A program made the position numbers and the translations under genes. From Caldithrix abyssi (lineage in GTDB: Bacteria > Calditrichota > Calditrichia > Calditrichales > Calditrichaceae), in assembly GCA_011369465.1 (NCBI GenBank), contig DRQG01000114.1, forward strand, positions 1 through 64,000: 64,000 nt of DNA, written 5' to 3'. Of this stretch, positions 33,554 to 41,154 are shown in pieces (position 1 is the stretch's first letter; each line of letters opens with the position of its first letter). Under the pieces are notes generated by a model. That model made no database searches. It saw only the letters and a list, made by a program, of their open reading frames with translations, and was not told the DNA's origin.

Positions 33554-35455
33554 ATGAGATTAGCTAATAAAGTAATTCTAATTATTGTCATTACCGTTAC
33601 AGTGACAATCTCTGTACTCTTTTACACTCTGGGTGTACATTTCGACAATCAGATAGAGAATCACTTGCTCACAACAGCCCGCTCCATTTACAACAACATC
33701 GTTCTTATACGAAAATGGGTTTCGGATCACGAGGGTGTTTTCATTCTTAAACGCAGCGGTGAGCAGCCTAATCGGTTTTTGCCCCATCCGGAGTTAATCA
33801 CCATTGACGGCGACACCCTAATGTTGCGCAATCCGGCCTTGGTTACGCGCGAGCTTAGTGAATTGAGTACCACCATGGGCGATCAGGTACATTTTCATTT
33901 GACCAGTCTCAAGTATCTTAACCCCGGCAACAAACCGGATCAGTTCGAAAAACAAGCCCTTTTGTTTTTTCAGGACAGCACAAAATCGCAACAAAAACAT
34001 GAGTTTTACCAAACGGAAATCGTTGGTAAGAAAGAATATTTCCGTTTTTTTGCCCCACTTTATACGGATCAATCGTGTTTGAGCTGTCATTCGCGTCAGG
34101 GTTATGAATTGGGCGATTTACGCGGTGGAATCAGTATATTGTTGCCCATCGATGAACACCGCAAAGCCAAGAAAACCCATATGCTCTTTTTTACCTTAAC
34201 CGGAGTGCTGGCTATTATCGCAATGAGTATTCCCATGTTTATCGCTATCAAACGTTCTGTTATAAAACCTCTGGGCGAAATAGAGCAGGTAGCGCGGCAT
34301 ATAGAATCCGGTGACTACGATTTCCAGCTAAAATGGAACAGTTCGGATGAAATCGGCAGCTTAGCGTCCTCTATAGACAAAATGCGCCGTCAGATAAGAG
34401 ATTATACTTCCCAGTTAAAAGAATCGGAAAACAAATACCGTCAGCTCAGCGAATGTTCTTTTGATGCGGTGGCTATTATTAACAGCTCATCTACTATTAT
34501 TTACGCCAATAACAAATTTTTGCATTTGACCGGCTGTGAATCGAGAGAGATAGGAAAAATTGACTTGCGAAAATTTCTTAGCAATGAAAAGAAGCAAAAT
34601 CTGAGCACACACAACACCGATGAAGAAGCCGAGCATTATGAGACCGTATTACTCAGCCGGGATCAACTGGAAATTCCGGTGGAAATCTATCAGATTAGAG
34701 GGTTTTCACTGGGTGAGGAACAGGACCTTTCATTCGTATATATCCGGGATTTAAGTGAACGTAAGAAAATCGAAGCCTATTCCATCCAGACGGAAAAGAT
34801 GTTTGCGCTCGGACAGATATCCGCCGGTATAGCGCATGAAATCCGCAACCCCATTTTTGCCATTAACAATAATCTGGAATATTTGAAAAGCCGGTATCAG
34901 TCGGATGAAATGTTTAAGGAATTATATCCTGAATGCAAGCAGAGTATTGAACGAATTCAAAATTTAGTTTCCGGCATTCTGGATTTTGCTCGTCCCCACG
35001 AGTTATCATTCAAATTGGTTGATATCCGGCATATCATTGAACGCAGTCTGGTTCTGCTGGAAAAGCAATTGGAAAAATCAGCTATTCGAATCATAAAAGA
35101 ATTTCATCACGATCATAGTCCGATCAAAGCCGATCCGCATAAACTGGAACAGGTATTTGTTAACTTGTTTTTGAATGCCTTTCAGGCCATGGCCTCCAAA
35201 GGTACCCTGACCATCCGTACACGGGATGAGGATAAGCATCTTGCCGTAGAAGTGGAAGATACGGGTAAGGGAATCCCACATGAAGATTTGAAAAGGGTTT
35301 TCGATCCTTTTTATACAAAATCGGCAAACGGTACGGGATTGGGCATGGCCATCGTGCAGCGTATTCTGGATCAACATAATGCCCACTATTGGATTAAGAG
35401 CGAAGTTGGTTTGGGTACGGTATTTTATATTTTATTTCATCGCGACGGGAGATAG
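33554..35455 (+). CDS. sensor histidine kinase with heme-type CxxCH input domain, HAMP and PAS
   Basis: This is a 633-aa membrane kinase. The first helix (VILIIVITVTVTISVLFYTLG) is followed by a periplasmic domain of about 180 residues. That domain contains Cys175-Leu-Ser-Cys178-His179 in a Tll0287/DUF3365-like context (YTDQSCLSCHSRQGYELG), a c-type heme attachment motif. The second helix (about 210-230) leads to HAMP (IKPLGEIEQVARHIESGDYD), PAS (about 290-400), HisKA with IAHEIRNPI (phospho-His) and an ATPase domain with N (LFLNAFQAM), DTGKGIP and GTGLGMAI boxes. It should sense redox state, NO or a related ligand outside the inner membrane and phosphorylate the regulator encoded six bases downstream. 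Confidence 0.92.
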   Translation: MRLANKVILIIVITVTVTISVLFYTLGVHFDNQIENHLLTTARSIYNNIVLIRKWVSDHEGVFILKRSGEQPNRFLPHPELITIDGDTLMLRNPALVTRELSELSTTMGDQVHFHLTSLKYLNPGNKPDQFEKQALLFFQDSTKSQQKHEFYQTEIVGKKEYFRFFAPLYTDQSCLSCHSRQGYELGDLRGGISILLPIDEHRKAKKTHMLFFTLTGVLAIIAMSIPMFIAIKRSVIKPLGEIEQVARHIESGDYDFQLKWNSSDEIGSLASSIDKMRRQIRDYTSQLKESENKYRQLSECSFDAVAIINSSSTIIYANNKFLHLTGCESREIGKIDLRKFLSNEKKQNLSTHNTDEEAEHYETVLLSRDQLEIPVEIYQIRGFSLGEEQDLSFVYIRDLSERKKIEAYSIQTEKMFALGQISAGIAHEIRNPIFAINNNLEYLKSRYQSDEMFKELYPECKQSIERIQNLVSGILDFARPHELSFKLVDIRHIIERSLVLLEKQLEKSAIRIIKEFHHDHSPIKADPHKLEQVFVNLFLNAFQAMASKGTLTIRTRDEDKHLAVEVEDTGKGIPHEDLKRVFDPFYTKSANGTGLGMAIVQRILDQHNAHYWIKSEVGLGTVFYILFHRDGR

Positions 35456-35461
35456 TCCGTA

Positions 35462-36850
35462 ATGATATTTCGTATATTGATATTGGATGACGAACAGGCG
35501 GTATGCAACTCGTTAAGACGTATTCTGAATAAACCCGACCGGGAAATATTGATTGCCACAACCGCGGATATGGCCTTACAACGTCTTAATGAAAAACCGA
35601 TTGATCTTTTATTACTCGATTATCGATTGGGGGACACCGACGGGCTGCACTTTTTACAACAAGTAAAAGACGATTTTCCGGATCTTTTGGTCATTATGAT
35701 TACCGCCCATGGGAACATCGATGTGGCGGTGGAAGCTATGAAATACGGCGCCTACGACTTTATCCAAAAACGGGAAGAACCCGAGGTGATCCTATTTAAT
35801 GTGCAGCGCGCCTTAGATAATCTGCGGCTAAAAAAAGAGGTGGAAGAATTACGCAATTCCTTTTTAATAAATGAAAATCAACCTGCAATAGTGGCCTATT
35901 CACCGGGGATGAAGGCGGTAGTCCATATGGCCGATGAGTTTGCCAAATCCGATTCTACTATCTTGATTACAGGCGAAACCGGAACCGGAAAAAGTATTTT
36001 AGCCGAATACATCCATCATCAGAGTTCGCGTTTCAACAAACCGTTCGTATCCATCAACTGCTCGGCCATCCCGTCCGAACTTATCGAAAGTGAACTCTTC
36101 GGTTACGAACACGGCGCCTTTACCGGTGCGCGGCAAAAAGGCAAAAAGGGACTGGTCGAAATGGCCGATAACGGAACCCTGTTCCTGGACGAGATTGGTG
36201 AACTTAATATGGATATGCAGGCTAAACTACTTCATGTACTGGAGAAAGGTGCCTTCCATAGGGTGGGTGCAGTAGAGCCGACCTCTGTAAACGTACGCTT
36301 CATTGCCGCTACAAATACGGATTTACAGGAGAAAGTGCAGGCTAAGGAATTCCGTATGGATTTGTTTTACCGCCTGAATGTGGCCCAACTGTCCGTACCG
36401 CCCTTACGGGAGCGCCGTGAGGATATATTGCCCCTGGCTAAACTATTTATCGATCAGTTCAATAAACGATTCAATAAACAGGTAAAAAAAATTTCCAAAG
36501 AAGCGGAACAGTTTTTAACCATGCTCCCCTGGCCCGGCAATGTGCGGGAACTGCGGAATTTTATCGAGCGCATGATGATTCTTAAAAAAAACGAATCGAT
36601 TGAAGCAGAAGACCTATCTATCTCTAATCCTGTTATGCAAGCAGGAAAAGAAGATTCAATATTTCAGGTCTCTCTCCAGCCCGCGGACGGATTAAACTTA
36701 TTACACGAAGCTCAGAAGGAGATTATCACTCAGGCGCTTAAAATGGTCAATCACAATATCTCACGCGCTGCAGAACTGGTGGGGATTCCGCGAACATCGC
36801 TTACTTCGTGTATGAAACGTTTTAATATTCAAAAAGAAACAACGGATTAG
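35462..36850 (+). CDS. NtrC-family sigma-54 response regulator
   Basis: This is a 462-aa three-domain regulator. The receiver (1-120) has LDDEQ, LLLLDYRLGDTDG (phosphoacceptor Asp) and ITAHGN; the switch Lys is in FIQKREE. The AAA+ domain has GETGTGKS (Walker A), HGAFTGA (sigma-54 contact) and NGTLFLDEIGEL (Walker B). The C-terminal Fis-like helix-turn-helix reads NISRAAELVGIPRTSLTSCMKR. It is the partner of the kinase six bases upstream. No -24/-12 promoter was found next to the following genes, so its targets may lie outside the window. Confidence 0.94.
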   Translation: MIFRILILDDEQAVCNSLRRILNKPDREILIATTADMALQRLNEKPIDLLLLDYRLGDTDGLHFLQQVKDDFPDLLVIMITAHGNIDVAVEAMKYGAYDFIQKREEPEVILFNVQRALDNLRLKKEVEELRNSFLINENQPAIVAYSPGMKAVVHMADEFAKSDSTILITGETGTGKSILAEYIHHQSSRFNKPFVSINCSAIPSELIESELFGYEHGAFTGARQKGKKGLVEMADNGTLFLDEIGELNMDMQAKLLHVLEKGAFHRVGAVEPTSVNVRFIAATNTDLQEKVQAKEFRMDLFYRLNVAQLSVPPLRERREDILPLAKLFIDQFNKRFNKQVKKISKEAEQFLTMLPWPGNVRELRNFIERMMILKKNESIEAEDLSISNPVMQAGKEDSIFQVSLQPADGLNLLHEAQKEIITQALKMVNHNISRAAELVGIPRTSLTSCMKRFNIQKETTD

Positions 36851-36910
36851 ATTATATCGTATCATCCAAAATAATTACGCTTTAAAGAATGAAATGAAAG
36901 GTAGTTTCTT

Positions 36911-37975
36911 ATGAGTTTTCCAGAGCACAACACGCAAATAATTTACCTCGACCGCAACGAAAACAACTACGGTCCGGCGCCAGCCTGTTTAGAAATTCTA
37001 AATAATATCGACCATGGGCTTCTGAATTGGTATACACGTGCCCATGAGAAATCCACCAAAGGAGAACTTTATGCGCGCCTGGCTAAAGATTACAACCTAA
37101 GCGAAGATCGGGTGGTTCTCGGTTATGGGGGCGAAGACTTGCTTAAACAGGTCATACATTGCTACCTGGGCAAAGGAGAGACCCTGTTTGTTCCTCAGTT
37201 TTCCTGGTGGTATTATAAATCCATTGCCGACGAAGTGGAAGGAATCACCGTTGAATTTCCTCTTTATCCCGGTGAAGAAGCCTACCACTACGATGTGGAT
37301 GGGCTGCTGGAAATGTACGAGCAGCATAAACCGCGCATCCTGTTCATCAGCTCGCCAAACAATCCCACCGGCAATACGCTTAGCCCGGAAGAACTGCAAC
37401 GGGTGCTGGATAAAACCAAAGAGGCCGTTGTGGTGCTGGATGAAGCCTATGCTCTGTTCAAAACAACCGACCTGTCTTACGTGACTGAGATTATCAATAG
37501 TTATCCCAATACAATGGTTATTCGTACCTTTTCCAAATATTATGCTCTGGCCGGCCTGCGCGTCGGATTTGCATTGATCGGCAAGGGACTTACCCGTTTC
37601 GAACGCTTCTCTTCGCGTTATCTCGGCTACAACCGCTTAACCGAAGCTATTGCTCTGGCCGCGTTGGATTCACCGCAATATTACGCGGATATCACCGCCA
37701 AGATGAATGCGGACAAAGATATGTTTTTTGAAGAATTCAGCAGGCTGCCCGGGTTTAAGCCCTACCGATCCGACGCCAACTTTATGCTGATTGATATGGA
37801 AAAAAGTCAAATGGCCCCGCTGAAAAAATATCTGACCGAACGGGGCATCATCATCAAATTTATGAATGAAAAGGTGCTCAATTCCCAATTACGCATTACC
37901 ATCGGACAGCAGGACGAAAACCGAAAACTGATGGATGCTATCAAAGCGTATGTTGCTGTAAAGGAAGCCGTTTAA
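36911..37975 (+). CDS. HisC/CobD-like PLP enzyme (aminotransferase or phospho-amino-acid decarboxylase)
   Basis: This 354-aa fold-type I PLP protein has LDRNENNYGP at the start (the HisC/CobD hallmark), FISSPNNPTGN, VVLDEAYALF, and the Schiff-base lysine in FSKYYALAGLRVGF. HisC converts imidazole acetol phosphate; the close relative CobD decarboxylates threonine or serine phosphate. No his or cob genes are nearby. The gene ends two bases before a CDP-alcohol phosphotransferase gene and is followed by a LicC-like cytidylyltransferase. This makes a role in producing a phospho-amino-alcohol headgroup more likely than histidine synthesis. AAAGG precedes the ATG. Substrate assignment is inference. 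Confidence 0.82.
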   Translation: MSFPEHNTQIIYLDRNENNYGPAPACLEILNNIDHGLLNWYTRAHEKSTKGELYARLAKDYNLSEDRVVLGYGGEDLLKQVIHCYLGKGETLFVPQFSWWYYKSIADEVEGITVEFPLYPGEEAYHYDVDGLLEMYEQHKPRILFISSPNNPTGNTLSPEELQRVLDKTKEAVVVLDEAYALFKTTDLSYVTEIINSYPNTMVIRTFSKYYALAGLRVGFALIGKGLTRFERFSSRYLGYNRLTEAIALAALDSPQYYADITAKMNADKDMFFEEFSRLPGFKPYRSDANFMLIDMEKSQMAPLKKYLTERGIIIKFMNEKVLNSQLRITIGQQDENRKLMDAIKAYVAVKEAV

Positions 37976-37977
37976 CC

Positions 37978-38859
37978 ATGGGAATCATCAAAGAATATAG
38001 ACAATCCTTAAAGCTGACCGACGCGGAAGAACCTTTGGATCTCTATTTTTACCGCATCATCTCTTTTGTTTTTGTAAAGCTGATTTACCCCTTACCGGTA
38101 ACTCCCAATCAACTTTCCATTCTGGCTATGATTATGGGGATCGTAAGCGGTTATTTTTTTGCCGGAGCCACTGCGGAAGATTACGCCCGGGCGGCGCTTT
38201 TCTATTCCATCTACTATCTGTTTGATTTGAGCGACGGACAGGTAGCCCGTCTAAAAAAGAACGGCACCCGTCTGGGCCGGATAATCGACGGCATTGCCGA
38301 TTATGTTACCCACGGAGCCATCTATATCGGTTTGGGCATAGGCCTGAGCCGAGTAACCGGCGAGCCTCTGCAAAGCTGGCTGCTTGTACTGGCCACCCTG
38401 CTCAGTCTGTTATTCCACGTGGTTTTATTTGATTTTTACCGTAACCGTTATCTGGAATATTATTACGGAAGCATTAGTTTGTACGGCGAGGATTTGCAAC
38501 TTTTTAAAGATGAATATCTGGCGCTGAAAAAACAGGGCGGCAACTATGTAAAGCGGTTTATTTATTTTGTTTATCTGAAATATCTCGGATTGCAGCAATT
38601 TTTCACGAAAAACAATACGGAAAAAACGTTTGCTTTCGATCGTGATGATTTTTTGCGGCGGAACAAACCGGTAATCCGTTTGTGGAGTTTGATGGGCAGC
38701 TCTTTGCATATTACTCTGCTCATCATTCTGGCTATGCTGAACAAAATCTATTTTTATTTTTATATTTTGCTTTTTGGCATAAATGCCTACGCTTTCGTGA
38801 TGCTTACCATCCAGTATTTTACGGACCGAAGCACCAAACCAGCGGGAGAGGATGCATGA
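37978..38859 (+). CDS. CDP-alcohol phosphatidyltransferase family membrane enzyme
   Basis: This 293-aa protein has about six membrane helices and the complete family motif DGx2ARx8Gx3Dx3D, seen as DGQVARLKKNGTRLG followed by RIIDGIAD (about residues 84-106). Such enzymes move a phospho-alcohol between CMP and a lipid or a second alcohol. There is an unusually long polar loop between helices (about residues 155-225) with EYYYGSISLYGEDLQLFKDEY. Its ATG is two bases after the PLP-enzyme stop, and its stop overlaps the next gene (ATGA), so the three genes are one translation-coupled unit. Confidence 0.9.
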   Translation: MGIIKEYRQSLKLTDAEEPLDLYFYRIISFVFVKLIYPLPVTPNQLSILAMIMGIVSGYFFAGATAEDYARAALFYSIYYLFDLSDGQVARLKKNGTRLGRIIDGIADYVTHGAIYIGLGIGLSRVTGEPLQSWLLVLATLLSLLFHVVLFDFYRNRYLEYYYGSISLYGEDLQLFKDEYLALKKQGGNYVKRFIYFVYLKYLGLQQFFTKNNTEKTFAFDRDDFLRRNKPVIRLWSLMGSSLHITLLIILAMLNKIYFYFYILLFGINAYAFVMLTIQYFTDRSTKPAGEDA

Positions 38860-39593
38860 CAGCTGTGATTTTAGCCGCAGGCGTGGCCTCGCGTTTGCGC
38901 CCCTTAACCGATAACACGCCCAAATGTCTGTTGCAGCTTGGCAAACAGACCATTCTTGGGCGTTCAATCGACTATTTACTGGTAAATGGAATTGAACAAT
39001 TCATCATTGTAACAGGGTATCTGGGTAGTCAAATTGTCGATTTTATCGGAAATACATATCCCGATGTTCGGATAAAATTTGTACACAATGCCGAGTACGC
39101 GACCACGAACAATATTTATTCTCTGTGGCTGGCCCTGCAAAATATGGAAGATGAGGCTATGCTGCTTTTGGACAGCGATATTCTGTTTGATCCGCGCATC
39201 ATTGCCCTGCTGCTGGATTCTTCTTTCGAAAACTGTCTGGCTCTGAAATCCACCCATCGGCTTGGTGAAGAAGAAATAAAAGTACGAATAAACGGCCAGG
39301 GCTATATTACGGATATCAGCAAAGAAGTGGACCCCAATCTGGCCATCGGCGAATCGATCGGTATAGAGAAGTTTTCCTCTTCCGGGCTGCGGTCACTGCA
39401 CAACGAATTAAACCGCATGATTGTCGATCAAAAACAGGTGAACGTTTGGTACGAGAGCGCTTTTCAGAACTGTATCAACGACGGACTACAGCTCTGGCCG
39501 GTGGATGTGGGGCGTTTGGTTTGTATGGAACTGGATACTCCGGAAGACTTGCGCCAGGCAGAGATGGAAGTGATTCCCCAACTGGATAGATGA
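38856..39593 (+). CDS. LicC/PntC-like CTP:phospho-alcohol cytidylyltransferase
   Basis: This 245-aa Rossmann-like nucleotidyltransferase has MTAVILAAGVASRLRPLT followed by PKCLLQL (nucleotide and Mg binding), FVHNAEYATTNNIYSLWLAL (typical of LicC, phosphocholine cytidylyltransferase, and the phosphonate enzyme PntC), and LLLDSDILFD (metal-binding Asp). It most likely activates a phospho- or phosphono-alcohol as its CDP form for the adjacent phosphotransferase. The ATG at 38856 overlaps the upstream stop and has GGGAGAGG before it; a longer in-frame extension is not used. Confidence 0.88.
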   Translation: MTAVILAAGVASRLRPLTDNTPKCLLQLGKQTILGRSIDYLLVNGIEQFIIVTGYLGSQIVDFIGNTYPDVRIKFVHNAEYATTNNIYSLWLALQNMEDEAMLLLDSDILFDPRIIALLLDSSFENCLALKSTHRLGEEEIKVRINGQGYITDISKEVDPNLAIGESIGIEKFSSSGLRSLHNELNRMIVDQKQVNVWYESAFQNCINDGLQLWPVDVGRLVCMELDTPEDLRQAEMEVIPQLDR

Positions 39594-39617
39594 AGATAAT
39601 TCTATACATATAAATTT

Positions 39618-40148
39618 TTAATTTTGATTTTCTTCTTTCCCCGCAAAATAGCATTCCAGGTCGCAAACCCGGCAATCATCCCGTTGATCGCACTCATAAG
39701 TGAAATTTTGTAAATCTTTTCTGAATTTTTTGCTTGCGGCTGCGTCCGAGAGATAGTACCCCATAAAAGTAACCAGCTTGTGGCCGGTTTCTTCCTCCAG
39801 CAGGTGTTCCACCTTACAGGCTTCCGCCTCGGCCAGTTCATCGCTCAAACACAGCACTTCTTTAAAAAAGAGACGGATAATACGCCGCTTACTCAGTACA
39901 CCGCGGATGAGCTCGATAGCATGATCGGTGAGATGATAAAATTTGTTTTCGTCCTCAACAACGTACCCGCGGGTAATCAGCTTTTTAACGGTAATGGATA
40001 CGCTGCTGCGGCTGATATTCAGATAGCGGGCAACATCCACTCCGCGAACGTAGCCGTTTTTATTCAGCAGTTCGTACATGGCCATAAGATGATGCACACT
40101 ACTGTGCGTCAGCTCCACTTCTTCAAACTTTTTCCAGACTTCTTTCAC
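39618..40148 (-). CDS. DtxR/MntR-family metal-dependent regulator
   Basis: This is a 176-aa protein with an N-terminal winged helix-turn-helix (YVRGVDVARYLNISRSSVSITVKKLITRGYV) and a dimerisation domain. In ACKVEHLLEEETGHKL, the Cys, Glu and His match the DtxR metal ligands Cys102, Glu105 and His106. The SH3-like third domain is absent. The C-terminus carries four cysteines (YECDQRDDCRVCDLECYF) that could bind a second metal. It converges on the LicC-like gene with a 24-bp gap. The ATGTTA/TAACAT palindrome 22 bp upstream could be its own operator. Iron or manganese is the likely effector. Confidence 0.85.
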   Translation of the reverse strand: MKEVWKKFEEVELTHSSVHHLMAMYELLNKNGYVRGVDVARYLNISRSSVSITVKKLITRGYVVEDENKFYHLTDHAIELIRGVLSKRRIIRLFFKEVLCLSDELAEAEACKVEHLLEEETGHKLVTFMGYYLSDAAASKKFRKDLQNFTYECDQRDDCRVCDLECYFAGKEENQN

Positions 40149-40170
40149 GGGTTTTCCTACATTTAAACAA

Positions 40171-40190
40171 ATGTTAACCTATTATAACAT
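40171..40190 (-). promoter_or_regulatory. inverted repeat upstream of DtxR-type gene
   Basis: ATGTTA (40171-40176) and TAACAT (40185-40190) are separated by 8 bp, 22 bp upstream of the regulator's start. Size and position fit a DtxR/MntR-type operator, but six-base AT-rich arms could arise by chance. Confidence 0.35.
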
Positions 40191-40220
40191 CAGTAATATA
40201 AAAAGAATTTGTGGATTTTC

Positions 40221-40233
40221 AAATAAAATACTT
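40221..40233. repeat. target-site duplication, left copy
   Basis: AAATAAAATACTT abuts the left terminal repeat of the MITE and is identical to the copy at 40464-40476. Confidence 0.8.
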
Positions 40234-40463
40234 CATACTTGTCCAAAATAAAAATTATAACACTATACTGCTTGAAGAAAATGGCAACTCACCCCCTTTT
40301 CCGCCACGGCGGACAGGCATTCCCCCTCTCTTTCGAAAAGAGAGGGGGACCAAGGGGGAGAGTTGGTGGATGGACAGATTTGACAATGAAGATAGTTATT
40401 ATTGTAACTCCTTAAAAAAACAATGCCTGTTTTCATCAAAATAAGTTATTTTGGACAGCTATG
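40234..40463. mobile_element. 230-bp MITE with 18-bp terminal inverted repeats and 13-bp target duplication
   Basis: The left end CATACTTGTCCAAAATAA and the reverse complement of the right end CATAGCTGTCCAAAATAA match at 16 of 18 positions. The element is flanked by perfect 13-bp direct repeats (AAATAAAATACTT at 40221-40233 and 40464-40476). It has no open reading frame of note. Terminal CA and a 10-13 bp duplication are features of IS4-family insertions, so it is probably mobilised by an IS4-like transposase elsewhere in the genome. It sits between coaE and the DtxR-type gene. Confidence 0.85.
40285..40365. repeat. nested palindromic REP-like element inside the MITE
   Basis: Outer arms CAACTCACCCCCTT (40285-40298) and AAGGGGGAGAGTTG (40352-40365) pair at 13 of 14 positions. 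Inside them, CCCCCTCTCTTT and AAAGAGAGGGGG (40322-40348) form a perfect 12-bp stem, and CCGCC/GGCGG (40301-40312) a small one. Its G/C-run composition differs sharply from the AT-rich MITE around it. It resembles the dispersed C-run/G-run palindromes common in FCB genomes; no second copy is in this window. Confidence 0.75.
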
Positions 40464-40476
40464 AAATAAAATACTT
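40464..40476. repeat. target-site duplication, right copy
   Basis: AAATAAAATACTT abuts the right terminal repeat of the MITE and is identical to the copy at 40221-40233. Confidence 0.8.
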
Positions 40477-40506
40477 AAAAACAAAGAGTCCGGCAAAGGT
40501 AGTTAC

Positions 40507-41148
40507 CTATCTTTTTCGTTCCTGCTTTCTTTGCAGATCAATCAGTGTTTCGTAAACCTGGCGGGTGCGTTCTTTTAGTTCCTCTAATGTGCCGTCATTT
40601 TCAATAACGAAATCGGCCCATTTCACTTTATCCTGCAAAGGAATCTGTTTGCTGGCGCGTTCGCTGAATTGTTTTTTGGTCATTCCGTCCCGGCTGGTTA
40701 CCCGTTTACTGCGCAGGCTCATCGGCGCGTTTACCACAATTATATAGTCGAACATCTGCTCAATGCTGATCTCGTACACCAGCGCGGCGTCAATAATAAT
40801 GATGGGGAATTTCTGGGAAAATCGGGCCCGTTCCATTTCTTCCACAAGGCTTTCCACCATGCGGGGATGCACCAGCTGGTTCAGCTTTAAAGTTTGTATT
40901 TCATCCTTAAAGGCCAGTTCGGCCAGCCGTTTGGCATTTAATTCTCTGTTCTTGAAGAAAATATCCTCTCCGAAAACCTGTTTGAGTTCTTTTTGCAAAC
41001 GCCGGTCTTTCCGGATTACTTCTTTGGCTTTCTGATCGGCATTAATCACTTTACAACGCCATTGTTCAAAAAAAGAACATACCGTGGATTGCCCGCTGCC
41101 GATACCGCCCGTTACCGCAACAACCAGTGGATTTTTGTATTTTCTCAT
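40507..41148 (-). CDS. coaE: dephospho-CoA kinase
   Basis: This 213-aa protein catalyses the last step of CoA synthesis, ATP-dependent phosphorylation of dephospho-CoA. Landmarks are VAVTGGIGSGQST (P-loop), VINADQKAKEV, LNQLVHPRMVESL, IIIDAALVYEI, and RVTSRDGMTKKQFSERASKQIP. The P-loop lysine is replaced by glutamine (Gln20, codon CAA), which is unusual for a Walker A motif. Everything else looks intact. It is the last gene of a minus-strand run, six bases after the subtilase, and has AAAGGA before the ATG. Confidence 0.92.
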   Translation of the reverse strand: MRKYKNPLVVAVTGGIGSGQSTVCSFFEQWRCKVINADQKAKEVIRKDRRLQKELKQVFGEDIFFKNRELNAKRLAELAFKDEIQTLKLNQLVHPRMVESLVEEMERARFSQKFPIIIIDAALVYEISIEQMFDYIIVVNAPMSLRSKRVTSRDGMTKKQFSERASKQIPLQDKVKWADFVIENDGTLEELKERTRQVYETLIDLQRKQERKR

Positions 41149-41154
41149 ATTCCT

